A stretch of DNA of 54,065 nucleotides from Candidatus Woesearchaeota archaeon (GTDB lineage: Archaea > Nanobdellota > Nanobdellia > Woesearchaeales > JAIPIC01). The position numbers and the translations under genes were made by a program. Below the pieces are notes generated by a model, which had not been told where the DNA came from, did not search any database, and saw nothing but the letters and a program-made list of their open reading frames with translations. Positions 44,434 through 52,736 of the stretch are shown here, one piece after another (the stretch's first letter is position 1; each line of letters opens with the position of its first letter). The stretch covers positions 1 to 54,065 of the forward strand of contig JAIPIC010000003.1 of the NCBI GenBank assembly GCA_021734865.1, given 5' to 3'.

Positions 44434-45458
44434 CAAAACAAGAATTTCCAATCAAAATTGAACCCGCAGATGCACTCTTGATGCCAAAAGCATTATTTAT
44501 TGATATGCGTAGCCCTATGGAATTTGGACATTCTACAATACCAGGAGCAATAAACATGCCTATGTTTACAGACGAAGAGAGGGCCACTGTTGGATTGACA
44601 TACAAACAAAAAGGACAGAAAGAAGCAGTTCTCATTGGTATGGATTATTTTGCACCTAAATTACCTGATTATTTTCGACAAATTCACGAATTAAATAAAA
44701 AAAACCGGTTAATTATATTCTGCGCTCGAGGAGGTATGAGATCTGGTTCAATGGCAGAATTATGTAACAGTACAGGCTTTAGAGTACACCAGTTGTCTGG
44801 AGGGTATAAAGCGTATCGTAAACACATCAATAGATATTTACATGATTGGAGCACAAAAAAACCTATATTTGTGCTCGATGGTCTGACAGGTACAGGTAAA
44901 ACTCGTATTTTACAGGACCTAAAAAACAGCCTAGATTTGGAAGGTCTGGCACAGCACAGAAGCTCACTTCTTGGAGCAATAGGGCTAAAACCAGTCACAC
45001 AGAAAATGTTTGATTCTAGATTATATGATAGGCTTATTGAACTTGAAGATGCAGATTACATAATTATAGAGGGAGAAAGCAGAAAGGTAGGGTTTGTCCA
45101 GATGCCAGACTCCCTATATAAGACAATACTGAAAGGTATCCATATTAATGTTACAGCATCTATGGATACTAGGATCAAATTTCTTGTAGAAGACTATACA
45201 CAAGTCAAGCCTAAAGAAATTGCTGACAGGGTTGCATTGCTGACAAAAAAGCTCTCAAAGCAAGATATAAAAGAAATAAATGCACACATCATGAAGAAAG
45301 ACTACAAAACTGCATTTCCGATGATCCTTGAAAAATATTACGATCCACTGTACAAGCATACTGTTGATAGAAAAGAATATTCATTTTCAGTTGAACATGA
45401 GAATACAGATAAAGCTATTAAGAGTATTGTTTCTTTTATTCGAAAACACATGAAATAG
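44430..45458 (+). CDS. mnmH: tRNA 2-selenouridine/geranyl-2-thiouridine synthase MnmH (SelU)
   Basis: A 342-aa fused protein. The rhodanese domain (1-135) has the catalytic C98 in IIFCARGGMRSGS, the same block as E. coli YbbB. The ATPase domain has P-loop GLTGTGKT (151-158), then the SSLLGAIG and EGESRKVG blocks. The enzyme replaces the 2-thio group of wobble 2-thiouridine with selenium via a geranylated intermediate, using selenophosphate. From memory, archaeal SelU is usually split into two proteins, so a one-piece form here suggests transfer. selD is not in the window (the related gene at 26.4 kb is hypE). Confidence 0.9.
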   Translation: MTKQEFPIKIEPADALLMPKALFIDMRSPMEFGHSTIPGAINMPMFTDEERATVGLTYKQKGQKEAVLIGMDYFAPKLPDYFRQIHELNKKNRLIIFCARGGMRSGSMAELCNSTGFRVHQLSGGYKAYRKHINRYLHDWSTKKPIFVLDGLTGTGKTRILQDLKNSLDLEGLAQHRSSLLGAIGLKPVTQKMFDSRLYDRLIELEDADYIIIEGESRKVGFVQMPDSLYKTILKGIHINVTASMDTRIKFLVEDYTQVKPKEIADRVALLTKKLSKQDIKEINAHIMKKDYKTAFPMILEKYYDPLYKHTVDRKEYSFSVEHENTDKAIKSIVSFIRKHMK

Positions 45459-45493
45459 TACAACAGTGAATGGATATCTTCAGATGCAATGCT

Positions 45494-45538
45494 ATAATAA
45501 CCAATGTTATAATAACCAATGTTAAAATAACCAATGTT
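45494..45538. repeat. Three tandem 15-bp repeats spanning a start codon
   Basis: ATAATAACCAATGTT occurs at 45,494-45,508 and 45,509-45,523, and with one change at 45,524-45,538. Each unit contains an ATG; the first two are followed at once by TTA-TAA stops, and the third is the start codon of the next gene. The copies could be duplicated start sites or regulatory decoys, or simply slippage. Confidence 0.85.
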
Positions 45539-46364
45539 AAAAATTAAAATTGGCCCATCTGGCACAACAGGATTGAGCTATGAAGAAGCATTTTCATATC
45601 TAAAAGCAAATGGGCTTACTGCCCTGGAAGTGCCTTTTACATATGGCGTACGTATGAAATCTGATCAAGCCAAGGATATTGGGTACCTTGCAAATAAATA
45701 TGGTATAGGACTTTCAGTTCATGGCCCTTATTATATTAATCTTGCATCACTTGAGTCAGATAAAGTCGAAGCATCGAAGCAAAGAATATTGCATTCATGT
45801 GAGATAGCAAATGAATTTTCGACCGTGAACTCTGACCAGGCAGACATCCAACCAGATAAAATTAACATAATATTTCACCCCGGATTTTATATGGGTAGAG
45901 ATCCAAAAATTGTATATGATTTAATAAGGAAAGAAATTAGTGAACTGATTCAGATAATTGATGAAAAACAATATAACGTAAGGCTCTGCCCTGAAACGAC
46001 CGGCAAACCTTCTCAATTTGGCTCGCTTGAAGAACTGTCCAGGCTCATCAAGGACACCGACTGTGGAATATGCATAGATTTTGCACATTTATGGGCTAGA
46101 AATCAAGGGCAGAAAAATTTTGATACGATCATGCAAAATGTTGCAAATCTGAAACTAGAAAAAATCCATTCTCATTTCTCCGGTATTGAATACGGACCAA
46201 AAGGTGAGAAAAAACATATTCCGTTTTCTCCAGACTATCTTAATGAATTTGTTAATTCAATATCCCTATTGTCAGAGAAAACAAAACAAATTACTATTAT
46301 TTGTGAATCTCCAGAGCCACTGGAAGATGCGATGTTCTTAAAAAACACAATTGTATCCACATAA
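45534..46364 (+). CDS. Endonuclease IV-like (Nfo/AP endonuclease 2 family) TIM-barrel protein
   Basis: 276 aa. Family blocks with metal ligands: GPSGTTGLSYEEAFSYLK, LSVHGPYYINLAS (His), IIFHPGFYMG (His), LCPETTGKPSQFGSLEEL (Glu of the ETTG segment), CIDFAHLWA (Asp, His), IHSHFSG and a final IICESPEP. Endonuclease IV cleaves DNA 5' to abasic sites using three zinc ions. Some ligands look shifted from Nfo, so a distinct substrate is possible. The start codon lies in the third 15-bp repeat. It follows mnmH on the same strand. Confidence 0.82.
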   Translation: MLKIKIGPSGTTGLSYEEAFSYLKANGLTALEVPFTYGVRMKSDQAKDIGYLANKYGIGLSVHGPYYINLASLESDKVEASKQRILHSCEIANEFSTVNSDQADIQPDKINIIFHPGFYMGRDPKIVYDLIRKEISELIQIIDEKQYNVRLCPETTGKPSQFGSLEELSRLIKDTDCGICIDFAHLWARNQGQKNFDTIMQNVANLKLEKIHSHFSGIEYGPKGEKKHIPFSPDYLNEFVNSISLLSEKTKQITIICESPEPLEDAMFLKNTIVST

Positions 46365-46417
46365 TAATTACTCTAAAATAGCAAAAAATTAAAAGCAATT
46401 ATCATTCTCAGGGTCTA

Positions 46418-48283
46418 ATGGCGAAAATTCCTCTCTCTTATACCGAAGACTTAAAAATAGTTAGTGTCAAAAATCATGGTCTGGGAATTGAAGAGATTTG
46501 TGTGACAAAGAAACTGGACACAAGGCTGTTTGATTATTATAAAAATGCATTTAGGGAAGGTTTTGGTCATGTTGATCTTAGAAGCCGAATTGCAAGACTA
46601 GGTAGAGATCTGGAGATTATTGAAGGGCCGGATACCGATGGCTTATGTAAGATTTCATTCACAGCAATCCTATCCCCTTTCATGGACGATTACCTTCTTG
46701 GAACGAAAGAGGATAACATATGTTATCAGGGATTTGAGGTTTCAAAATACGTAGCTTTTGATCCAAATATGAGAGTAAGTCTACCAGAACTTAAAGCAAA
46801 GATTGAGGAAGGGTCAGTCAAGCTTCCGAAGGGTTCTGTTGTGCTTCCAAATGGTGATATAAAAATTGCTCTTCAATACCAGCATAAAGCTGCCAGGGAA
46901 ATGCTTATTCCTCATGTTATTTATGATGCACTGCATAAATACTCAAGAGATAAACTGATACTTCTGCAACCCAGGGATAAAGCAACCCCTGATATTAAAG
47001 TGCCAGCAGAAGCAGGAGTAATTGCATCAACAACGCTTAGGATTAACAATTACTCTTTAGAAATTTTGATCGACCAAGAAGATGGTGTGAAGCACACAAT
47101 GGCCCATCACGTTCAACCGCACTCTTGCTCAGAACTAGTCGTAGAATTAAAAGGAAATGGAAAACATCCAGTTAAGCAGACTCATGTTTTAGGACGATTA
47201 TACAAAAATAGCCTGACTGAGTCATCATCCTACATAAGCCGCCCTAGACAATCCATATCTACAGATGAGATGAAGTGGATAAGAGATAAGAAAAGCCCTG
47301 ACATCTTTGTTTTTAAGGAAACTCTCAAGGGGCTTGAAATGGACTCAGTCTATATACCTGGAGATCAGGACAGCCTAAAAGAATTCCAGCGAAATGTGAT
47401 TAAATTCATTACAAGAGGAGAACCCATATATTTTAACAAATTTCCAGCAGAAGAATATGTCAATATTCTTGCTTCACAAGCTAGGCTGGTGCGACCTTTC
47501 TCAATATGCTTTCGTGACGCACCCGACATAGGTACTCAGGCATTTGACAGCAGGGATTATGATAATCTAGTAACATTAGCAAATGCAGGTGTTAGGGTCT
47601 ACTGGGATCACCCTCAGAAAGGCGAGAAACTAGTTTTTTATGAAGAGCCTTTCCTGGCCGAAAATGATGTAAAAAGATATAAGAGAGCAAAATCATCCAA
47701 TAGTATTGTATCATACTTTGGATCAGCAGAAGTTTGCAGTACTGACCATGAGAAAGCAATCACGTCTGCTCTTGAAGGAATAGCCAAGTTTACGGCTGGT
47801 AATGGTGTATTGTATACAGGAGGAGGTCCCAATAAGATGTCTGCAGCAGGTGAGATTGCCCATGATTTGGGAATGTTGGTCCTGACGATGAATCTTGTTA
47901 AGCCAAATGTGAAACAATCGTTCTTTGATGGTGGTGTACCTTTTAATGATGAGAGCATCGATAGAAGACAGCCATCAATGATTGGACCAAGTTCAATATA
48001 CTTGACTGATGAAGGTGGAGTGGGTACAGGATTTGAACTTTATCAAGTACTGACAGCTGCCAAGATTGAACGTTTTTATAAGCCAATTCTGGTAATTGCA
48101 CATGAGGGCACAATGACGTATAAGCTTGCAAGAGCACTTGATACAGGGATCAATATTGATAAGACAGTTCCTGGCTACATAAATGACAGGCTTCATTTTT
48201 GCACTGGATCCCAGGTATATGATGCACTAATGAATCATTTTAGGTTTGCAACTCCTGATCAGGTACTGAAAGTTGGTCGGTGA
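46418..48283 (+). CDS. Large protein with unknown N-terminal region and C-terminal LOG/SLOG-like domain
   Basis: 621 aa, soluble. Residues about 430-600 look like a LOG/TIGR00730-type Rossmann domain: VSYFGSAEVCST at 431, YTGGGPNKMSAAGEIAHDLG at 466, and DEGGVGTGFELYQVL at 531, matching the FGSA - TGGGPGxM - PGGxGTxxE series of cytokinin-activating (LOG) phosphoribohydrolases and SLOG sensors. The first 430 residues, with His-rich stretches (HTMAHHVQPHSCSE around 226-239), match no family I recognise. Hydrolase or nucleotide-sensor activity of the C-terminus is inference. Confidence 0.65.
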   Translation: MAKIPLSYTEDLKIVSVKNHGLGIEEICVTKKLDTRLFDYYKNAFREGFGHVDLRSRIARLGRDLEIIEGPDTDGLCKISFTAILSPFMDDYLLGTKEDNICYQGFEVSKYVAFDPNMRVSLPELKAKIEEGSVKLPKGSVVLPNGDIKIALQYQHKAAREMLIPHVIYDALHKYSRDKLILLQPRDKATPDIKVPAEAGVIASTTLRINNYSLEILIDQEDGVKHTMAHHVQPHSCSELVVELKGNGKHPVKQTHVLGRLYKNSLTESSSYISRPRQSISTDEMKWIRDKKSPDIFVFKETLKGLEMDSVYIPGDQDSLKEFQRNVIKFITRGEPIYFNKFPAEEYVNILASQARLVRPFSICFRDAPDIGTQAFDSRDYDNLVTLANAGVRVYWDHPQKGEKLVFYEEPFLAENDVKRYKRAKSSNSIVSYFGSAEVCSTDHEKAITSALEGIAKFTAGNGVLYTGGGPNKMSAAGEIAHDLGMLVLTMNLVKPNVKQSFFDGGVPFNDESIDRRQPSMIGPSSIYLTDEGGVGTGFELYQVLTAAKIERFYKPILVIAHEGTMTYKLARALDTGINIDKTVPGYINDRLHFCTGSQVYDALMNHFRFATPDQVLKVGR

Positions 48284-48324
48284 TTAGGAGTAAAACATAT
48301 TAAAGTCTGAATTAATTTAAACAT

Positions 48325-48738
48325 ATGAACAATTCAAAAACACATAAAATTGTCCTGATGGACACAAACTTCTTATTATTACCTGCTCAGTTTGGTGTGG
48401 ATATATTCTCAGAAATGCAGAGATTACTTTCCAATTATAGTCTAGCAATAGTGGATAAGACCCTTGTTGAACTGGATCGCATAATTGAAAAAGGGACCCA
48501 AAACGACAAAACTGCAGCAAAAATTGCCCGAAAAATGCTTACAATGCATGAACATATAACCATCCCGACAGGAGATGGCCATGTCGATGATCTCATCGTT
48601 GAATATATTTACAATCAATACCAAAATGGAGTTGACACAGTGTTGGCAACACAAGATCGTGACCTAAGAAGAAGAGCAAAACCTTATTCTGGTCTTATTG
48701 CAATGAGACAAAAGAATCACCTGGAAATAATAAAGTGA
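48325..48738 (+). CDS. PIN-domain protein (Fcf1/VapC-like nuclease)
   Basis: 137 aa. Acidic residues of the PIN active site are in place: D13 in LMDTNFLLLP, E49 in LVELDRI, and D-D in VDDLIVEYI and ATQDRDLRRRA near the end. The MDTNFLLLP start and RDLRRRAK end resemble archaeal Fcf1/Utp24-like proteins, which cut pre-rRNA, more than VapC toxins. There is no antitoxin gene beside it. Confidence 0.85.
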   Translation: MNNSKTHKIVLMDTNFLLLPAQFGVDIFSEMQRLLSNYSLAIVDKTLVELDRIIEKGTQNDKTAAKIARKMLTMHEHITIPTGDGHVDDLIVEYIYNQYQNGVDTVLATQDRDLRRRAKPYSGLIAMRQKNHLEIIK

Positions 48739-48743
48739 TTTGA

Positions 48744-48772
48744 TTTTTGTGACAATATTTTTGTGACAATAT
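48744..48772. promoter_or_regulatory. Two direct TTTTTGTGACAATAT boxes next to a TATA box
   Basis: The 15-bp box occurs at 48,744-48,758 and again at 48,758-48,772, sharing one base, so the period is 14. The second abuts TTTATATA (48,772-48,779), which is 27 nt before the ATG at 48,804. The core TGTGACA is close to the half-site of the palindromes at 32,736 and 34,879, but here it is a direct repeat. Confidence 0.6.
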
Positions 48773-48803
48773 TTATATAATTGTTTGTTCTTAAATCATA
48801 TTC

Positions 48804-50513
48804 ATGAAATATATCATGGACTGTATATTAGCCATTATGACAATACTGCTCCTTGTTGGTTGTCAGTCATCAGATGATATAACCAATCAATCAGACTGTG
48901 TACCAAAATGCATTGAATCTGGTAAAACACCAGGTGATTGTATCAAACAATGTGAGACCCTCCAGAATATTTCTGAAGATCGTCATGGAGAATCCAATAA
49001 ACCTACTCAAATTAAAGAGTCACAGGATGCCTTGGGCAATGATCAAACCCAGCAAAAATGTGGCGATGGTGTATGTGATCAAATTGAAAAAGCAAACAAT
49101 GTATGCCCTAAGGATTGTTCAGGAGAACTGCCTGGCACCGAACAACAAAATGAAAACCAGCCAAATGCTAATCAGCCTGGAATCAACCCCAAAGAAAAAG
49201 ATACTTCAGGAAATATACAACCAGGAGTTGACCAATCAGGAGTTCAGTATCCTAGTGATAAACCAGATATTGAAACAGATTATGATTTTCCAGATATTCA
49301 GTACACAAATGATGGCCTATTTGCATTTTCACTTGGCACCGACCCTGCTGATGAAGAGAAAAATATGGATGTAGCGTCTGAACTTGATGCTGATTGGGTC
49401 AGAATTTCTGGACCGACAGGCTTGGTTTGGGGTCATGTAGAGAAAGAAAAAGGAATCTATGACTGGACACAGATTGATCCCTATGTCTCAATCCCTTATT
49501 CAAAGGGACTAAAAGTACTGATGACAGTTCTTGTAGTGAATGAATACTATGGTGTTGAGTATGGCTATAAACCAACAGATATGGAAGCATATAAAAAATT
49601 CATCCAGGCAGCAGCAGAAAGATATGATGGTGATGGAATAAATGATGCACCAGGAAGTCCAGTAGTCAGTGTCTGGCAGATAGGAAACGAATGTGATCTA
49701 AATGGATGTGCAGGTGGTCTTGCTGACTATGCTGAAATACTTAAAGCATCATTTGAAGCAATAAAACTCGCTAATGAAGATATAAAGGTAGCAATTAGTG
49801 GAATCTCTGGTCCTCCAGGATTACAGGACTATTCACAATTATTGGATTCAATGGATTCACAATATTTTGATATATTTGATATACATTGGCATTCAAGTCA
49901 AGGTGGAAATTACCTAACTCATCCTATTCACCCAAATAAGGACGATGATTTCACAGACTACATTGCAGGAACTATTAATCTGCTAAAAAAACACAATTTT
50001 AAGATTTCTGATATTTGGATTACAGAAATGTCAACAAGCGACAGATCTCCTACCACACAGACAGAGGAGATTCAAGCCATAGACTTGGTTAAGCGATATG
50101 TCTATTCTGCTTCAAAAGGCATTGATGCCATATTCTGGGGATCATTGTATGATCAGCCATGGAAGAATTCAGACACCAATTATTTTGCCACTATTGGCTT
50201 GATAGGACCAGATGGCAATCAGAAAATGGCATATGATTCATATAGGATAATGGTTGAAAACCTAAAAGGAACAAAGTCAGTTAAGACAGTCTATGAGGGA
50301 GATGTGAACATCTATCAAATAGATACTGAAAAGGGCTATGTCTGGGTCGTATGGGCAGATTCTTCACCACAGGAGACAGATTTATCATTAAATGATCTTA
50401 CAGGTGAGATAACCATCATTAATTCAATAACTGGTGAAGAGACACAAAATAACCTTTCTGGGAGTTTCTTATCTCTTACATTAGGCGAGGAACCGGTCTA
50501 TATTTTTCAGTAA
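48804..50513 (+). CDS. Secreted lipoprotein with glycoside hydrolase-like (clan GH-A type) domain
   Basis: 569 aa. Signal peptide with lipobox LLVGC (C20). Residues 25-165 are a Cys-containing and Gln/Asn/Pro-rich linker, including CGDGVCDQIE, a Cys motif also seen in the lipoprotein at 11 kb. The domain at about 168-480 reads as a TIM barrel: NEC segment with N295-E296 in WQIGNECD (acid/base) and E408 in WITEMS (nucleophile), HWH at 361-363, and a WGSLYDQPW strand. The C-terminal 80 residues are beta-rich, as in the beta-sandwich that follows such barrels. It probably cleaves extracellular polysaccharide; the GH family is not assigned. Leaderless promoter. Confidence 0.75.
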   Translation: MKYIMDCILAIMTILLLVGCQSSDDITNQSDCVPKCIESGKTPGDCIKQCETLQNISEDRHGESNKPTQIKESQDALGNDQTQQKCGDGVCDQIEKANNVCPKDCSGELPGTEQQNENQPNANQPGINPKEKDTSGNIQPGVDQSGVQYPSDKPDIETDYDFPDIQYTNDGLFAFSLGTDPADEEKNMDVASELDADWVRISGPTGLVWGHVEKEKGIYDWTQIDPYVSIPYSKGLKVLMTVLVVNEYYGVEYGYKPTDMEAYKKFIQAAAERYDGDGINDAPGSPVVSVWQIGNECDLNGCAGGLADYAEILKASFEAIKLANEDIKVAISGISGPPGLQDYSQLLDSMDSQYFDIFDIHWHSSQGGNYLTHPIHPNKDDDFTDYIAGTINLLKKHNFKISDIWITEMSTSDRSPTTQTEEIQAIDLVKRYVYSASKGIDAIFWGSLYDQPWKNSDTNYFATIGLIGPDGNQKMAYDSYRIMVENLKGTKSVKTVYEGDVNIYQIDTEKGYVWVVWADSSPQETDLSLNDLTGEITIINSITGEETQNNLSGSFLSLTLGEEPVYIFQ

Positions 50514-50775
50514 TACATATTATCAATAATACATGTGATGTAATTGGCTGGGGTCAAGCAGTATTTCAGACTACAACTCCACAACATGGTGCATCTTGTT
50601 ATAGTTGCGTGCCAAATAATAATTAGAAAACACTTAAAAATTAAGATGCATTTGCGATTACACTGGCCATTATGGATACTGAAATCAGTGGAGTTTATAC
50701 CAAAACCTTTTTAAATGAACTTAATCTCCGTTGTTTGATTAGTATATAACTGGTCTTACTCTTGGGGAGGTTAGA

Positions 50776-51324
50776 ATGTTTTACAAAGTAAAAGTCAATG
50801 ATCATATCAGAGTCGAACCAAAGCTGTTCGGACTTAAAGTAGAAGAATCTGTCACAAAAAAAATCAAAGAGAAGTATGAAGGTTACATCTCACAAGATCT
50901 TGGAATAGTAGTTGATTTAATCGACTTACTGAAGATCAAAGAGGGGACCATTATACCCGGTGATGGAGCATCATATTTTGAAACTGAGTTTGAGCTTCTA
51001 ACTTATGAACCTGAACTTCAGGAAGTGACTTTAGGAAGAGTCAAGGATGTATCTGATTTTGGTGTATTCATGACAATCGGACCTATTGAGGGTATGATAC
51101 ACATCTCACAAACAATGGATGACTTTGTATCTTTTAGCAAGGATAAGGTGCTTGCAGGGAAAGAATCAAAGAGAGTTCTGAAGGTTGGAGACAAGTGCAA
51201 AGCGAGAATAATCGCTGTGAGCTACAAGGATATATCAAACCCAAAGATTGGACTAACTATGAGACAGCAAGGCCTTGGTAAGCTTGAATGGCTTGAAGAG
51301 GCAGAAACAAAGGTTAAGAAATAA
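50776..51324 (+). CDS. rpo7: RNA polymerase subunit Rpo7 (RpoE')
   Basis: A 182-aa stalk subunit. MFYKVKVNDHIRVEPKLFG is the N-terminal RNP-like domain with the G-D-G-A-S-Y-F-E-T-E-F segment at about 58-70; the C-terminal S1 domain begins about residue 80 (VTLGRVKDVSDFGVFMTIGPIEGMIHISQ). A GGGAGGTTAG ribosome site precedes the ATG. It leads the conserved archaeal run rpo7-spt4-rps24e-rps27ae. Confidence 0.97.
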   Translation: MFYKVKVNDHIRVEPKLFGLKVEESVTKKIKEKYEGYISQDLGIVVDLIDLLKIKEGTIIPGDGASYFETEFELLTYEPELQEVTLGRVKDVSDFGVFMTIGPIEGMIHISQTMDDFVSFSKDKVLAGKESKRVLKVGDKCKARIIAVSYKDISNPKIGLTMRQQGLGKLEWLEEAETKVKK

Positions 51325-51325
51325 A

Positions 51326-51514
51326 ATGGCAAAGAAAAAAGTGTGCAAGGACTGTAAATCTTTCGTTGAAGGAGGCGAATGCCCTGTATGCAAATCCCAC
51401 AATCTGACAGAAAGCTGGCAGGGAAGGATAACTATAATTGACGCGGAGAATTCTGAGATCGCCAAGAGATTAGAAGTAAAGAAATCCGGCGAGTATGCAA
51501 TCAAGGTGAGATAA
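51326..51514 (+). CDS. spt4: Transcription elongation factor Spt4 (RpoE'')
   Basis: 62 aa from ATG 51,326, one base after the rpo7 stop; the longer open frame upstream runs inside rpo7 and is rejected. Zinc ligands: CKDC (C8, C11) and CPVC (about 20, 23), followed by SWQGRITIID and a short strand-rich tail. Partner of Spt5. Confidence 0.95.
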   Translation: MAKKKVCKDCKSFVEGGECPVCKSHNLTESWQGRITIIDAENSEIAKRLEVKKSGEYAIKVR

Positions 51515-51904
51515 ATGGATTTTAAAGTAATATCAGAAAAAGATAATTCCATGCTAAATCGGAAAGAATTGATAGCTGAGATAATCTTTGATGCAAAAAC
51601 ACCATCAAGAGCACAGCTTGTTGATAAAGTGGCTGAAGCAGTTAAGGCTGACCGTAAGCTGATAATCGTTAAGAAGATTGACATGAAATTTGGTCAGAGA
51701 AAAGCGACTATTACAATCAGAATATATAAAAATAAAGAATTGCTTGACAGATATGAGGATAATATCAGGGCAGTTTCTGAGGAAAAAGCAGCTTCTGAGG
51801 ACAAAACTTCTGAAGATAAAAATCCAGAATCGACTGCTGAAAAATCAGCTGAACCTGAAACTCCTTCTGAAGAGTCAAAAGAAACAGCAAAGAAAGCTGA
51901 GTGA
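51515..51904 (+). CDS. rps24e: 30S ribosomal protein S24e
   Basis: 129 aa. The conserved fold covers residues 1-90: [54 protein letters not shown]. The last 40 residues are a repetitive Glu/Ser/Lys/Ala tail not usual in S24e and probably disordered. It begins directly at the spt4 stop. Confidence 0.95.
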   Translation: MDFKVISEKDNSMLNRKELIAEIIFDAKTPSRAQLVDKVAEAVKADRKLIIVKKIDMKFGQRKATITIRIYKNKELLDRYEDNIRAVSEEKAASEDKTSEDKNPESTAEKSAEPETPSEESKETAKKAE

Positions 51905-51909
51905 TTACA

Positions 51910-52092
51910 ATGGCTAAGAAAAAAGAAAGAAAAAACAAGACTCCAAGCAAAAGATATGCACTCTATGAGAAGAAGGGCGATGTTCTTGAAAGAAAGAATA
52001 CGTTCTGCCCAAAATGTGGTGCTGGATATTTCATGGCCCGACATAAAGACCGACTTACTTGTGGGAAGTGCGGTTATATGGAGAAGAACTGA
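51910..52092 (+). CDS. rps27ae: 30S ribosomal protein S27ae
   Basis: 60 aa from ATG 51,910. Zinc ribbon [25 protein letters not shown] (the pair CPKC and CGKC) with a basic N-terminal tail. It ends the transcription/ribosome run. Its last 38 bases overlap the convergent Lrp-like gene. Confidence 0.95.
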   Translation: MAKKKERKNKTPSKRYALYEKKGDVLERKNTFCPKCGAGYFMARHKDRLTCGKCGYMEKN

Positions 52093-52549
52093 GAAGTTCA
52101 GCTTTGTTGCTGTCTGCCAGAAAATCCTCTCTTTTTATTTCTTTTGTGATGTAATAAACATCCTTTTTTTCTACTAAAAATCTTTTCTCGATTTTCTCAC
52201 AGAAATCTTCAAGTTCCAGAATGTCTCGAAAAATTCCTTCGAGCATATAATCATAGCCATTATTGATTCTTAGCACGCTATTAATCTGAAAACATTTATT
52301 AAAAAAGTCTCCTGCTGCATCTCTATCTTCAAACTTGACCTTAATTAGTATATGGACTCTTACATGAAACCCAAGAGCGCTGAAGTCAAGTAGGCAGGTA
52401 TGCTTACGGATCACATTGCCTTCCTGTTCCTTTATTTTTTCAAATATGGTCGATACAGGGATTTGGGTCTTTCTCGACATGCTTGAAAGTTTCTCCCTTG
52501 CATTTTTCCTTAATCTGCTTAAAATGAGCAGTTCTTTGTCTGATACCAT
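52055..52549 (-). CDS. Lrp/AsnC-like transcription regulator
   Basis: About 164 aa from ATG 52,549, chosen for the AGAGGTTTTCAA ribosome site; two further in-frame codons lie upstream to 52,570. N-terminal winged helix: [35 protein letters not shown]. The remainder resembles a RAM-like ligand domain ([14 protein letters not shown] and [15 protein letters not shown]). The C-terminal 25 residues are polar. Target and ligand unknown. Its 3' end overlaps rps27ae convergently by 38 bp. Confidence 0.8.
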   Translation of the reverse strand: MVSDKELLILSRLRKNAREKLSSMSRKTQIPVSTIFEKIKEQEGNVIRKHTCLLDFSALGFHVRVHILIKVKFEDRDAAGDFFNKCFQINSVLRINNGYDYMLEGIFRDILELEDFCEKIEKRFLVEKKDVYYITKEIKREDFLADSNKAELLSSSPYNRTSHK

Positions 52550-52736
52550 TTGAAAACCTCTAAAGCACATCCATTTATTGAACTTGCATGTGTGTTTTAT
52601 GAGTTTATTTTACATTTTACGAGATTTTGGGATTTTTTTGAATTTATTTATCACCCTTAAGTTACTAAAAGTAAACGCTAACATATTTATATAACTTCCT
52701 TATATAGTATATATTAATATCCAATTGTTATATAAC

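Noticed and set aside
48325-48738. VapC toxin of a toxin-antitoxin pair
   Set aside because: No small antitoxin gene lies next to it and the sequence looks closer to Fcf1-type PIN proteins.
50514-50775. Possible RNA gene before rpo7
   Set aside because: The 262-bp gap has short GC-richer patches (about 50,540-50,610) but I could not fold a tRNA or known RNA from them.
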